From positions 1 to 64,000 of the IMG/VR virus record IMGVR_UViG_3300009159_000049: 64,000 nucleotides of DNA, one strand, 5' to 3'. The first letter of the stretch is position 1. Every line of letters starts with the position of its first letter. Both the position numbers and the translations under genes were made by a program. The DNA is from a virus. Positions 42,027-51,330 of the stretch are shown here, piece after piece. Below the pieces are notes generated by a model. The model did not search any database and had not been told where the DNA came from. It worked only from the letters and a program-made list of their open reading frames with translations.

Positions 42027-44432
42027 ATGAGCAATAACAATAAGTCGTTTTTACTTGAGTTACCTTCTTTAGTTAAAGGGCTTGTTAAGCAAGCTGAACT
42101 TGGAGGCGAAGGCAATGATACTCAGTTTGAACAGGCTTTCAGCAATCTTGCACACGCTTATTTAAAAGACAAAGCCCCAGGACTTCTAGACTACGAAGTA
42201 GGCTTTGAGCTTATGGAGCGCAACGAAGACAACACCAAAGCAGTTGGTCTGTTTGGTTTTAAAGTTGGCAGCCAGTGGCTGTATGCGCCAGTGTTCTTTA
42301 TTAATGGCGACCTTAAGGGTCATGAGCTGCTTTATCTTAAAGACCAAGATCAATTCGTACCTCTTAAAGAAAACTGGCTTAACTACATTCTACGCCGTAA
42401 GCCAGCCAGCCTTGGCAAGAAGACCGACCAGAACATGGGCCGTCTTGGCTTCCTTACTCCTGACCTTCAAGCGTTTAGCAGACCTCCAGCTAAGTTCGCT
42501 TCGGCTAACAAGCCTGCTGATGACTCTGATGAGATGATGGAAGGTGTAAGAGCTTTCGCTAAGTTCGCTTGCTCTAACCCTGTGCACGATCCTAAGTTCG
42601 CTAAGACAATTACTCTAAAATCATTTCTAAATAAAGAAGCTTCTCATAGTAAAAGTGCTTACCGAGAGCTTGTAAAAGGCATTATCGATATCTGTCAACG
42701 GTTTCCTAAGATGGCAGAAGCTATTGATAGTACATGCGGTAATGACTTTCTTAAAGATGCAGTTGCCAAGCTTGGCACGTTAACAGAGCCAGGCGTTCTC
42801 GCTGAAGACACCGTACAGCTAAGACATCAAGAGAAGCAGGCTCTTACTATTATTGTAAGAAGCTTTAATTCTTCATCTAACGGCTCAGAAGACATTATGG
42901 ATTCTTCAGAACCAGATAAGAAAAAGCTTCTTACTGATGGAGTTATCTTTAGGGATGCTAGAACCAAAGATGAAGCATCTATCGCTTACAGAATTCAAGA
43001 GCCAACCTCAATAGAAAATCCTCCAACTACTGGAGTTTACGACCTTCTTGTTTCTCCTTTCTCAATGTTAAAGACTGTAATCTTCCTAATGCCTCACGGA
43101 CCTTCTGGAAGGCAAGACTTCGCCACAGTAGTTAACTACGAGGGAGAAAAAAGTTGGATCAACAGCCATCCAGGTAATCTGTTTACCAGACCACCAAGAG
43201 ATGGCGGACAAGACTCACCAGAAAGCAAAACTAGCGGTGACAGCTATGCTAAGTTTTTTGAGAAGCTTCCAGAATCGTCCTCGTTAACAAAGGGCGGTAT
43301 TTACATGGCAGTCAGCGAAAGTGGAGACGCTAGCGTTCCCTTTGAAGTACTTAAGACAGACAGTGCGTCTGACGGCACTAAGAACTACAGAGTACTTTAT
43401 CACGACTCTGCTTCACAGCAGAAGCCGTCCTATCTTCCAAAATCTAAAGTAAGCGATGGTTGTGACGACCATGGTTACAGTAACAATGTAATAGGCGGCG
43501 GACGTAAGCTGTACGTAACTGATAAACCAGGCTCCCGTATCAAAGCTATTAAGGGAGACCTTTATATTCCTGGTAATTTTAAAATGATAAAGTTGTCAGG
43601 TGATTGTTGCACAGGTGACGGCTCTATCGTCCCTGGAAATCTTACTGACCTTCAGCACGCTATCTATCAAAAGACAGCCTCTTTAAACGTCAGGCACACT
43701 GGCTCTGAGGTATCTGTTAATGGTAGAGTTCTAGAACCCAAGGAAGCGCTTATCCATCTAGTACGAGACGTTGCTCTGCGTGAGAAGCAAGCTCGATGTA
43801 TTTTGGAAGAAGCTAAGCAAAACAAAGTTGCTAACTATAGAGTACACAAGCCGGTCAAAGAGGATGCAGGCGACTTAATAAAGTCAGCAGCTCCAGGCGA
43901 CCAAATAGACCAATCAATGCAGGGCACTACCTCTGCTCCTGCTTTTCCTACTCCTCCAACAGGTATGGAGTCTACGTTGTTAGGAAGTGTGCAGTCGTCA
44001 TACCCTCAGCAACAGTCTCTGCCTGCGATGAACAGCCAGTCTCTTCAGGCTAACTCAGCCGTATATGACCCAAGGCTTCCTGATCCAAATACTATGGCTA
44101 TCGGCTACAACGCTGCTCAGTCTGGTCAGAAAGAAGTGTTTGATACTTCTATGATCGGTACCTTAATCAAGTCTGTTCGCGATGACACAATGGTAGATCG
44201 CCACTTGGGTGACCTTATGGGCGGGCTAGACAAGATTGGACGTATTCTCTTTAGTTTCTATTGGCACAAAGACAAGTTCGAAGACCGATATGGTAAGAAA
44301 GACATTCCTGAGCTTGAAGACAATCTTAGGAACTCTTTTGAACAGCTCGGAGACTTGTTATTGTTCCTCAAGCAGAAGACTATTGACTCGTACCCTGACG
44401 AAGGCATCAGCCTAGACGACAACAACGTGTAA
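42027..44432 (+). CDS. Large virion-associated protein of unknown function
   Basis: 801 residues from ATG 42027; a longer TTG frame from 41955 lacks an SD. Starts SNNNKSFLLELPSLVKGLVK with a tag-like KQAE. Domain with FKVGSQWLYAPVFFINGDLKG around 60-80; a central Gly/Ser/Asp-rich region; SGDASVPFE (a half-site of the palindrome lies here). C-terminal helical domain (DRHLGDLMGGLDKIGRILFS). It sits where a portal might be but lacks portal features I know. Unassigned structural or internal protein. Confidence 0.5.
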   Translation: MSNNNKSFLLELPSLVKGLVKQAELGGEGNDTQFEQAFSNLAHAYLKDKAPGLLDYEVGFELMERNEDNTKAVGLFGFKVGSQWLYAPVFFINGDLKGHELLYLKDQDQFVPLKENWLNYILRRKPASLGKKTDQNMGRLGFLTPDLQAFSRPPAKFASANKPADDSDEMMEGVRAFAKFACSNPVHDPKFAKTITLKSFLNKEASHSKSAYRELVKGIIDICQRFPKMAEAIDSTCGNDFLKDAVAKLGTLTEPGVLAEDTVQLRHQEKQALTIIVRSFNSSSNGSEDIMDSSEPDKKKLLTDGVIFRDARTKDEASIAYRIQEPTSIENPPTTGVYDLLVSPFSMLKTVIFLMPHGPSGRQDFATVVNYEGEKSWINSHPGNLFTRPPRDGGQDSPESKTSGDSYAKFFEKLPESSSLTKGGIYMAVSESGDASVPFEVLKTDSASDGTKNYRVLYHDSASQQKPSYLPKSKVSDGCDDHGYSNNVIGGGRKLYVTDKPGSRIKAIKGDLYIPGNFKMIKLSGDCCTGDGSIVPGNLTDLQHAIYQKTASLNVRHTGSEVSVNGRVLEPKEALIHLVRDVALREKQARCILEEAKQNKVANYRVHKPVKEDAGDLIKSAAPGDQIDQSMQGTTSAPAFPTPPTGMESTLLGSVQSSYPQQQSLPAMNSQSLQANSAVYDPRLPDPNTMAIGYNAAQSGQKEVFDTSMIGTLIKSVRDDTMVDRHLGDLMGGLDKIGRILFSFYWHKDKFEDRYGKKDIPELEDNLRNSFEQLGDLLLFLKQKTIDSYPDEGISLDDNNV

Positions 44433-44443
44433 CGGAGCTAGAA

Positions 44444-44875
44444 ATGCGTATATACGAAAAGCATTATAGAAGCATAAGCGCACCTAAAGGCGAGACCACC
44501 CAGCTAGAGCTTGGGTTCTTCTCTGAAGGTTTCATAAAGAAAATCATAGTAAAGCAAGTGGGCGGCGGCGCACTTGTTAACTTTACTGTTGATGTCTTTA
44601 ACTCTAAGAAGGCGTTTTTAGACGGGTCGTCTTCTGGTGGTGACGAGGTTGGCGGAGACTACTCTGCAGATCAAGAGCTGTACAGAGTATTTGCTCAGGC
44701 CTCTGGAACATCCGGAGAGCTCCTAACAATAATCGACGATTACGGCAAGGCTTACAAGAACTACGATGGCCCATTGTCTGATAGAAAGCGAAAGATCTAT
44801 ATTCAAATACATCCTTCAGGTACTGGTTCAGCTACTTGGGACATAGCCTTGTCTGGTTGGAGCGACGTAGGCTAA
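44444..44875 (+). CDS. Hypothetical structural-type protein
   Basis: 143 residues, beta-rich with few charged helices (LELGFFSEGFIKKIIVKQVGGG), ending in a Ser/Gly-rich IHPSGTGSATWDIALSGWSDV. Resembles small phage jelly-roll-like accessory proteins in style, but no family is recognised. TAATG overlap with the next gene. Confidence 0.45.
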   Translation: MRIYEKHYRSISAPKGETTQLELGFFSEGFIKKIIVKQVGGGALVNFTVDVFNSKKAFLDGSSSGGDEVGGDYSADQELYRVFAQASGTSGELLTIIDDYGKAYKNYDGPLSDRKRKIYIQIHPSGTGSATWDIALSGWSDVG

Positions 44876-45822
44876 TGGAAGCAAGCATTTCTGAATACGT
44901 TAACCTTAGAAAGACAAGCCCAGTAAGGCCAGTTGATTGGCGCTGGCGTCGAGCTAATGCTCTGTTTGACAACAAAAAGCAGCCAGACAGGTTTAACGAT
45001 GATAAGTTTGTTCAAGCAGCTTGGAAATTCGCTAGGTTACTTAATAAAGTAGAGAACTCATGGGAGTACTGTATAAAGTGCTTACCTAACCAAGCCCTTG
45101 CGGACGCTTACGAACTGTACACTCAGCCAGAAGCAAAAATTATGCGTTGGGAGCTTGAAGCTAGAATTCTTGCTAGAACAGACATAGTTACAATTACTGA
45201 GATATCAGGTCTGTCTGCAAAATGCATCAAATGGTACGAGAGCTTATTCTTCAACGTATCAGATAGACTAGACAACGCTTCTTGGATTATGAACTTTGCT
45301 ATTGGAAAGAACGCGTTCTTCGGTGCATCTGAACGAGACTTAGACGTCCTGTGGAAGGTATATGCTTACCTATACGGACCTTCAAAATTAGAGTGGCTCA
45401 TACACAACAGAGCTGACGCAGAGATCAATATATGGGCTAGTGAAGAGATAGCTTCAAATCTTTTAAGAAAGAACCTACACAGCTCGAAAATTGTTGCACC
45501 CAACAGCTGGAATCAGTTACAACTGCTACAGATGCATCAGAAGGAACAAGAAATGGCGTCAGAGTCGTCTGCTTACAAGAGCACGTCTGATAATGGCAAC
45601 ATTCTTAATTATGTTATGAACGCTATGTCCACTGTAGTAACTACTGGATCTAACGCTAATAGCAAGAATACACTCAGCTGGGTTGGGCAAGATGTCAACG
45701 CAGCGGAGCCTAGGGCCGATGAGGCCATGATGATAGCTAACGGGGATACGACCATATTGGAAAGTCTAGTAGGCACTATATTACCGGAGGCCAAAGCCGA
45801 TGGCGACACAAGGGCTCAGTAA
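44875..45822 (+). CDS. Helix-turn-helix-like hypothetical protein in the morphogenesis region
   Basis: 315 residues from ATG 44875 on the previous stop codon. A region ITEISGLSAKCIKWYESLFFNVSDRL (about 108-135) looks like an HTH followed by a conserved-type helix also seen in unassigned phage proteins. C-third is polar and Asn/Ser-rich. DNA binding in packaging is possible. Overlaps the 45800 gene by 23 bases. Confidence 0.5.
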   Translation: MEASISEYVNLRKTSPVRPVDWRWRRANALFDNKKQPDRFNDDKFVQAAWKFARLLNKVENSWEYCIKCLPNQALADAYELYTQPEAKIMRWELEARILARTDIVTITEISGLSAKCIKWYESLFFNVSDRLDNASWIMNFAIGKNAFFGASERDLDVLWKVYAYLYGPSKLEWLIHNRADAEINIWASEEIASNLLRKNLHSSKIVAPNSWNQLQLLQMHQKEQEMASESSAYKSTSDNGNILNYVMNAMSTVVTTGSNANSKNTLSWVGQDVNAAEPRADEAMMIANGDTTILESLVGTILPEAKADGDTRAQ

Positions 45823-47200
45823 AGAATCTGAAAGTAGAATAACCGACTCCTTAAGCGAGGCAGCTGAGCTTGTAAACTCAGGCTCTTCGCCTAATGAAGC
45901 CATTGCCAAAACAGCCTCAGCCTACGGTGTACCCGTAGGTCACTTAGAGCTTATGGTAAGGGCATTCAATACTGGAAGGAGTGAGGCACACCGCCAAGCA
46001 GGATCAGACCCTCTTGAAAAGCTGGCAGAGTTCGATCTGGCAGACTTGAAAACGGTAATAGGTTTGGTTTATCCAGACTCTGTTAAGACCGCCGCTTCTA
46101 TGATCAAGGAAGGCGCAATATCCGACGCTTACAAAAGGCCACCTGTTCAACCTAAGTTTGAACTTAAGCCTCTTGGTAAGTTAGCTTCAGACCAAGGCAA
46201 GTATGCTACATTAGCTCAAGACAGCCTTGGAAAAACCAGAGTAATCAGCTCACTTATTGAAAAAATGGGTAGAGACTCTGAAAAGCTTAGAATGGATTCT
46301 GCTCATAGCAAAGATATGATGATGGACGGCATCACCAAGATTGCTACTTACTTTAGAACTTTTGGAGGCGTTCCATTTAGCGTCGCCAAAGAAAACAGCG
46401 TTAGGTTGTTTGGAAAGAAGGCAGAGTCACTTCTCAACATACTTGCTATTTCAAACAAAGCGTTTCGTAAACAAGCTGGCACACTGTCAGACATTATGGC
46501 TCCAGTTGAGCTTTCACAAGCTCCTTACAGTCTTATAAAAGATTGCATTAAGCACGCTGAAGTTCACTTGAATAAGAAGGCAGCAGTTGATCACCTTAAA
46601 AAGGTTATCGGGTCTGCCCTGTCAGCTGCTTTCTCTGAAGACCTTCCTGGTTCTAACACAGGTTCAGTCTTAGACGGTTTGAATAAGTCTGCTGGTAAGC
46701 TGTGGGACAAGAATAAGGGTATGTTTAATAGCGCTTACAACTTTGTCCAAAGCGAGCCTAAAGACAAGACAGTTTCTAGAGATTCAAACGAATACAAATT
46801 TAGAAACGATCAGATAGCTCAAGATATGACTCTAAAGAACATTAGAGCTAGCGCAGCTATATCTGACTTAATGGCTAACGACGAAATCATAGGCGGGTAC
46901 CACCCTGAAGACGTGGCATTCCACTTTAATGAAATTAGCAGCATAGCTCCAGACACCACCACAAACACTGCTATTATGCGACCTCTTCTTAGAAAGCGTT
47001 TGGTAGGTGGAACCTCTGCTATTGATCCTTCTGACGTTCAGCAAATGTTAGATATGGAAAACACAAGAGGAGAGACACAGTCTTACAGAGCAGACAACGC
47101 CTTTGGAAAAGACTCTCCGTCTAACAGTAGAATTAAATCAATAAACAGCAGCATAGATGAACGAAAGGGATTTAAAGGCCCTAAAGAAGATAAGGAGTAG
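45800..47200 (+). CDS. Virion-like helical protein
   Basis: 466 residues. N-domain (SESRITDSLSEAAELVNSGSS, then PNEAIAKTASAYGVPVGHLE) is a helical bundle; the rest is mostly helical with many Lys and Ser and no enzymatic motif. Starts inside the preceding gene. Upstream of protease and scaffold, so it may be a core or internal head component. Confidence 0.5.
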   Translation: MATQGLSKESESRITDSLSEAAELVNSGSSPNEAIAKTASAYGVPVGHLELMVRAFNTGRSEAHRQAGSDPLEKLAEFDLADLKTVIGLVYPDSVKTAASMIKEGAISDAYKRPPVQPKFELKPLGKLASDQGKYATLAQDSLGKTRVISSLIEKMGRDSEKLRMDSAHSKDMMMDGITKIATYFRTFGGVPFSVAKENSVRLFGKKAESLLNILAISNKAFRKQAGTLSDIMAPVELSQAPYSLIKDCIKHAEVHLNKKAAVDHLKKVIGSALSAAFSEDLPGSNTGSVLDGLNKSAGKLWDKNKGMFNSAYNFVQSEPKDKTVSRDSNEYKFRNDQIAQDMTLKNIRASAAISDLMANDEIIGGYHPEDVAFHFNEISSIAPDTTTNTAIMRPLLRKRLVGGTSAIDPSDVQQMLDMENTRGETQSYRADNAFGKDSPSNSRIKSINSSIDERKGFKGPKEDKE

Positions 47201-47243
47201 GAGCAACGCTCTGAATTAATCCATAGTTAACTAGGAGACAGTA

Positions 47244-47969
47244 ATGTCCAAGCTTATTGAAAGCCTTTTCAACAAAACAGCTAGTGAAGCTGTCGAGCTG
47301 CTATCTCAAAGGTATGCCGATGTTCAAAAGGTATCATATGAAAAAAGAGCAATAGACAAAGACACTAGAAACGCTTTGATAGGCGCAGCTATAGGCGGCG
47401 GAGGAGGCGGTCTAGCGACTTTAGGACTAAACTACTTAAAAGGTAAAGATTTAAACGCAAGCGACGCCTTGTACGGAGCAATGGCCGGAGCTATTCCAGG
47501 CGGAGCCTTAGGCTATTACGGTGGAGGCTCAATAGAGGATATGCTATCTAATAGTCCAGCTGCCTCTGCTGCAGCTACTGCTACTTCACCAGCACCTACT
47601 CCACCAACTACTACTTCACCCAATCCTGCAGTAGTCTCTGCAACTTTGGCTGCTAATCAATCAAACCCTACAGCAGCTTCAGCGCCTACAGTAGCAGGAG
47701 CGCCTCCGCTGCGAGACCCAAACGACTACGGAATAACGCTTGATCAAGCAAACGCAATTGAAGGAGGGGCGTTAAATGCTGCGAAGGGCTTAGCTCTTAC
47801 TCGTTACGCAATTAACCCAACTTTAAAAGCTATTAACCCTCACGGAGTACACTCCTCCAGAGCGCAAAAAGCTACCAAAGCCATGACTCTAGCCTCACTT
47901 ATTGCGGCTTACACCGCTTTTGGTGCAAACGAGGGGTACCACATGAATGACCCTAAAAACCAACCCTAA
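47244..47969 (+). CDS. Tagged glycine-zipper protein
   Basis: 241 residues. Start MSKLIESLFNKTASEAVELL fits the F-x-K-x-A tag style. Glycine-rich hydrophobic segments at about 46-66 (LIGAAIGGGGGGLATLG) and 78-95; Ala/Thr/Pro linker follows; third hydrophobic segment near 210-228. SD AGGAG. Same architecture as the 1858, 37477 and 38196 proteins. Confidence 0.5.
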   Translation: MSKLIESLFNKTASEAVELLSQRYADVQKVSYEKRAIDKDTRNALIGAAIGGGGGGLATLGLNYLKGKDLNASDALYGAMAGAIPGGALGYYGGGSIEDMLSNSPAASAAATATSPAPTPPTTTSPNPAVVSATLAANQSNPTAASAPTVAGAPPLRDPNDYGITLDQANAIEGGALNAAKGLALTRYAINPTLKAINPHGVHSSRAQKATKAMTLASLIAAYTAFGANEGYHMNDPKNQP

Positions 47970-48024
47970 TCCGTAAGTAAGTATTTAAAAACAAATAATA
48001 CAACAATTTTGAGGATGCCTACTT

Positions 48025-49461
48025 ATGATGATCAAAATTATAGCTCCGAACTCTCAGGACTTCGGAGATTCAGTAAGCTCCCTAATTAAGGTATCCTCTA
48101 AAGGCTTAGTAGGATCAGACCTGTCATCGTTTATTAAGAGAGCTGGAGACGGCGCTGCCCATCTTCTAAAAGGAATAGACTTCAAGCCTGGTGAGCAACC
48201 TATACACATGATAGCTATAGGAGCTACAGAAGCTTACGGACCAAATAGAAACGGTGATGGTTTCAAAGAAGCCACATGCCGCAAGTACCATGACACGTTC
48301 GTAAAGCACGCTAGATGGTACAGAAACCATAAGAATAAAGACCCACAACAAAGCTATGGCTTAGTTAAAGCTTCCATGTTCAATGACAAGATGAAGAGAG
48401 TCGAACTAATAGTTGCACTTAATTCAACTAAAGAAGCTGCAGAACGAAACAAAGGTCTAGTAGCTGACAAGGAAATGCAGAAGATTGCTTCTGGAGATGA
48501 TAACTGGGGCGTCAGCATGGCGTGCCGAGTAGCTCATGACGTCTGTTCAGGCTGCGGTAACAAAGCTAGAAACAGAGACGAATACTGTACTGAAGACATG
48601 TGCAAGTACGGCGGCTGCCGAGGTAACCTTACCAAGGTTGCTTCAGACGGACACGTATTGCATGTAGATAACCCCAATCCAACTTGGTTCGATATTAGCG
48701 ACGTTTATAGACCAGCAGACCGCATAGCTTGGGTAGTAGGTCATTATAAAGCAGCTTCAGGCGTGTATGTAGCTGGCGGAGCTGAACTAGCTGAACTTGC
48801 TGGCGTCGGCGCTCCAGTAGGAGTGCTAGGTGGAGACCTTTCTGCTGACATCACGAAAATGGTCGAAGCAGCTGTTAAGATGGCTGAGCTTGAAAAGTCT
48901 GCAAGTGCTTACAGCCCAGTGCTTCTAGCTACTATCAATGCTAGAGTTAGACCGTTACCGTTCTGGAAACAAGCAGCAATGGGCGGCTCCTTCCCTTGGT
49001 CAGCATGTGCTAAGCAGGGGATAATTATTTCTTTGGAAGACTGGTTGCTAGCTAAGGGGCATGACAAACTTGCCAGCGAAGTAAAGAAATACATGCCAGG
49101 AGTCTTCAGTAGGATCATTGGAGACGTCTCCACTATTGAAAAGCTTGCTGACAGGAACTCAGACCCTTCATTAAGTATTTCTACAGAAAAACAAAACATG
49201 GAAGCTTACAAGTGTGCAGCTGCCCACTCTGTTAGTAACAAGAGCCTAGAGAGCAGCGTACACATGGCTGTTATTTCAGGGTTTAGGCTTCCTAACATTA
49301 TTAAGCAAATGGATAAAACAGCTGAAACATCAGATAAATATGAAGCATTAGCTAAAGCTTATGCAGTTCATCAGCTTCAGTGGATCAAGGCGGCATCAGC
49401 GAACGAAACGGCAGAACACAACTATCGAAGGGCTGTTCTTGCTTACAACGTCATCTGCTAA
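48025..49461 (+). CDS. Prohead (capsid maturation) protease-like protein
   Basis: 478 residues. GATEAYGPNRNGDGF (67-80), YHDTFVKHARWYRNH (89-102), then a QSYGLVKASM strand and RVELIVALN follow the layout of herpes/HK97-type head maturation proteases (His in the helix, Ser near WGVSMACRV at 161-169). A zinc-finger-like CSGCGNKARNRDEYC...MCKYGGC (174-198) is inserted after the catalytic Ser. Position directly upstream of the scaffold-like and capsid genes supports the call. Catalytic residues are inferred, not proven. Palindrome site 8 lies in the gene. Confidence 0.65.
   Translation: MMIKIIAPNSQDFGDSVSSLIKVSSKGLVGSDLSSFIKRAGDGAAHLLKGIDFKPGEQPIHMIAIGATEAYGPNRNGDGFKEATCRKYHDTFVKHARWYRNHKNKDPQQSYGLVKASMFNDKMKRVELIVALNSTKEAAERNKGLVADKEMQKIASGDDNWGVSMACRVAHDVCSGCGNKARNRDEYCTEDMCKYGGCRGNLTKVASDGHVLHVDNPNPTWFDISDVYRPADRIAWVVGHYKAASGVYVAGGAELAELAGVGAPVGVLGGDLSADITKMVEAAVKMAELEKSASAYSPVLLATINARVRPLPFWKQAAMGGSFPWSACAKQGIIISLEDWLLAKGHDKLASEVKKYMPGVFSRIIGDVSTIEKLADRNSDPSLSISTEKQNMEAYKCAAAHSVSNKSLESSVHMAVISGFRLPNIIKQMDKTAETSDKYEALAKAYAVHQLQWIKAASANETAEHNYRRAVLAYNVIC
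49119..49132. repeat. Dispersed palindrome site 8
   Basis: TGGAGACGTCTCCA in the protease-like gene (I-G-D-V-S-T). Confidence 0.9.
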
Positions 49462-49475
49462 TTAATAAAAGATTG

Positions 49476-49508
49476 TAAAAAAGTGCAAATAAGCTATTGC
49501 ACGTTTTT
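49476..49508 (+). terminator. Rho-independent terminator
   Basis: GTGCAA/TTGCAC stem (49483-49488 with 49497-49502), A-rich left arm and a T5 run, after the protease gene. Confidence 0.7.
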
Positions 49509-49537
49509 GAAGTAGTGTACAGAATCAATAAAGACGT

Positions 49538-49574
49538 GAGAGTAACACTCTGGGACGACTAAGGATAGTTGTCC
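49538..49574 (+). promoter_or_regulatory. Two-hairpin leader of the scaffold/capsid operon
   Basis: AGAGT-aac-ACTCT followed by GGACGACTA-agga-TAGTTGTCC (9-bp stem with one G-U), upstream of the AAAGGAG of the 49609 gene. Could stabilise the highly expressed capsid mRNA. Confidence 0.4.
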
Positions 49575-49608
49575 TCAACACGTTGATGTATAAAGGAGTA
49601 AATTCACA

Positions 49609-50862
49609 ATGCCACAGCTATTTGACCAGCTTCGAGAGTTCCTTTCCGAAGTTGAAAACGAAAAGCAAGCTTCCGTAAAGAAGAGAGCAGCTGCCAACAC
49701 CGAACCAGGCAGCCAAGGCGGCGCAACTAGTCATCCTAGCAAAGACGTAGAGGATAGCACTCAGCCTGCCAGCGAAGGACAACGTTCGCAAGAAAACACA
49801 TCTGATGTAAAGAAGACAATTTCTACCGGTGGAGTAGACTCCGCTAGTGATAACTCTCCTTCGCAAGAAGATCAACAACTCAATGTAGGCATCACCAGCA
49901 CCTCTACTGGTGAAGACCCTTCTAACGAAGACAACTACAAGGGTGATAAAGAAGATCCAGGCACAACTCACCCAGCTAAGGCTAGCGAAGGCGAGAAGTA
50001 CAGCTCTATGAACTTCAGCGCACTCAGAGCTCTTACAGAAAAGAAGGCTAATGACCTTCTTGCTGATATTGCAGCTCATCACAATAATAAGGAGGCAGAA
50101 AGTAAGATGCCCCCTTTTATTCTAGAAAAGATGAAGCAAAAGAAAAAAGACAATCCTTCCGATAAAAAAGAAGAAGAAACAAGCAAAGCTGCAGCAGCAG
50201 GAGAAGCAGCTGCTTCCTTGTCTAATGAGCAGCATGCTGAAATTGTTAAACAAGCCCAGGAAGCTGTTGCAGGCTCAATCGAATCTACCATCTTTGATGG
50301 CCTCGAAAAAGCAGCAATGGTTGGCAGCTACCTTACAGAGTTTGTAAAAGCTGCTGAAGGTGAAGCTGCTGGTCCTGAGCACGAGTCCGAAGAATCAGGC
50401 GAAGAAGAGGCTGCAGAAGAATCCGAAGGCGGAATGGATGTAGACCCTTCAATGATGTCGCAAATGGCTGGAGAGGGCGCTGCACCAGAAGGTGGCGCCA
50501 GCCCTGACGACGCGGCTCAAGAACTTCTTATGGCTCTTCAAGAACAAGGCATCGACCCCGCTGAGCTCCTTGCGATGATTCAAGGTGGCGGCGCTCCTGC
50601 TGAAGGTGGCGCTCCTCCAATGGATCCTGCTATGGCCGGTGGTGCTCCTCCTATGGACCCAGCGATGATGGGTGGTATGCCTCCTGAAGCTGCCAAAATG
50701 GCTTCTGCTAATAAGGCAGTCACAAAAGATCTAGTTAACTTGGTTAAGTATGCTCAGCACTACCGTAAAGCAGGTAAGTTCAAGTTTACGGAAGCTAAGA
50801 CTGCTCAGCAAAGAAACTTGCGTGACCAAATTAAACTGTGTGTTCGTGACATAATTGGATAA
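49609..50862 (+). CDS. Scaffold or prohead-core-like acidic protein
   Basis: 417 residues, highly acidic and helical with Glu/Ala/Ser-rich stretches (DPGTTHPAKASEGEKYSS; GPEHESEESGEEEAAEESEG). GAPPMDPAM repeats near 330-355 match the 38765 protein. No domain named. Between the protease-like gene and the major capsid protein, the usual place for a scaffold that the protease then digests. Its own upstream terminator and leader imply strong separate expression. Confidence 0.6.
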   Translation: MPQLFDQLREFLSEVENEKQASVKKRAAANTEPGSQGGATSHPSKDVEDSTQPASEGQRSQENTSDVKKTISTGGVDSASDNSPSQEDQQLNVGITSTSTGEDPSNEDNYKGDKEDPGTTHPAKASEGEKYSSMNFSALRALTEKKANDLLADIAAHHNNKEAESKMPPFILEKMKQKKKDNPSDKKEEETSKAAAAGEAAASLSNEQHAEIVKQAQEAVAGSIESTIFDGLEKAAMVGSYLTEFVKAAEGEAAGPEHESEESGEEEAAEESEGGMDVDPSMMSQMAGEGAAPEGGASPDDAAQELLMALQEQGIDPAELLAMIQGGGAPAEGGAPPMDPAMAGGAPPMDPAMMGGMPPEAAKMASANKAVTKDLVNLVKYAQHYRKAGKFKFTEAKTAQQRNLRDQIKLCVRDIIG

Positions 50863-50879
50863 TATTGGAGATAACTTTA

Positions 50880-51266
50880 ATGTCTAACTTTGTAGAAAAA
50901 ACAGTTGATTACATTCAATGTGTAGAAGCCGCTCTAGACGTTGCTGAAAAGCGACTTAACGAAAAGCGAGCAGCTGATGACCGTATTAACGACCTTTTAC
51001 CTAAGGCTGTTGATGCTCTTATTCAATTTGAAAGAATTGATCCAGCTGATCGTGAGAAGGCTGCATCAGCTTTAACGAATCATGCTAAGGCCCTTGAGAT
51101 CCTCATTAAGGCCGCCGACGTTAACCGCACTGTTAAGCCAAAAGCTTTGGGTAAAACCGAAAAGCAAGCTAGCAGTTATGATTCTCTTAATGATCCTTAT
51201 GTGGGACGACGGACTACTTCTGAGCGTGAGTCTGATCGTCGTTTTCGCCAGCACTTAGGTCTCTAA
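50880..51266 (+). CDS. Small helical protein in capsid operon
   Basis: 128 residues from ATG 50880 (TTGGAG upstream; a 5-codon longer start is unlikely). Helical and charged (CVEAALDVAEKRLNEKRAADD), ending in an Arg-rich segment (RRTTSERESDRRFRQHLGL). Unrecognised; a head-core or small capsid accessory is plausible by position. Codon choice shifts to CGT/GCT-type codons, matching the capsid gene. Confidence 0.5.
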   Translation: MSNFVEKTVDYIQCVEAALDVAEKRLNEKRAADDRINDLLPKAVDALIQFERIDPADREKAASALTNHAKALEILIKAADVNRTVKPKALGKTEKQASSYDSLNDPYVGRRTTSERESDRRFRQHLGL

Positions 51267-51330
51267 GTACTGGTTTATTTAACTCGCGCTCCTCAGGTCG
51301 GTAGCCTTAACAGACACGGAGGTCTATATA

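Noticed and set aside
42027-44432. Portal protein
   Set aside because: Position would suit, but no portal-like helical clip or wing pattern is visible; left unassigned.
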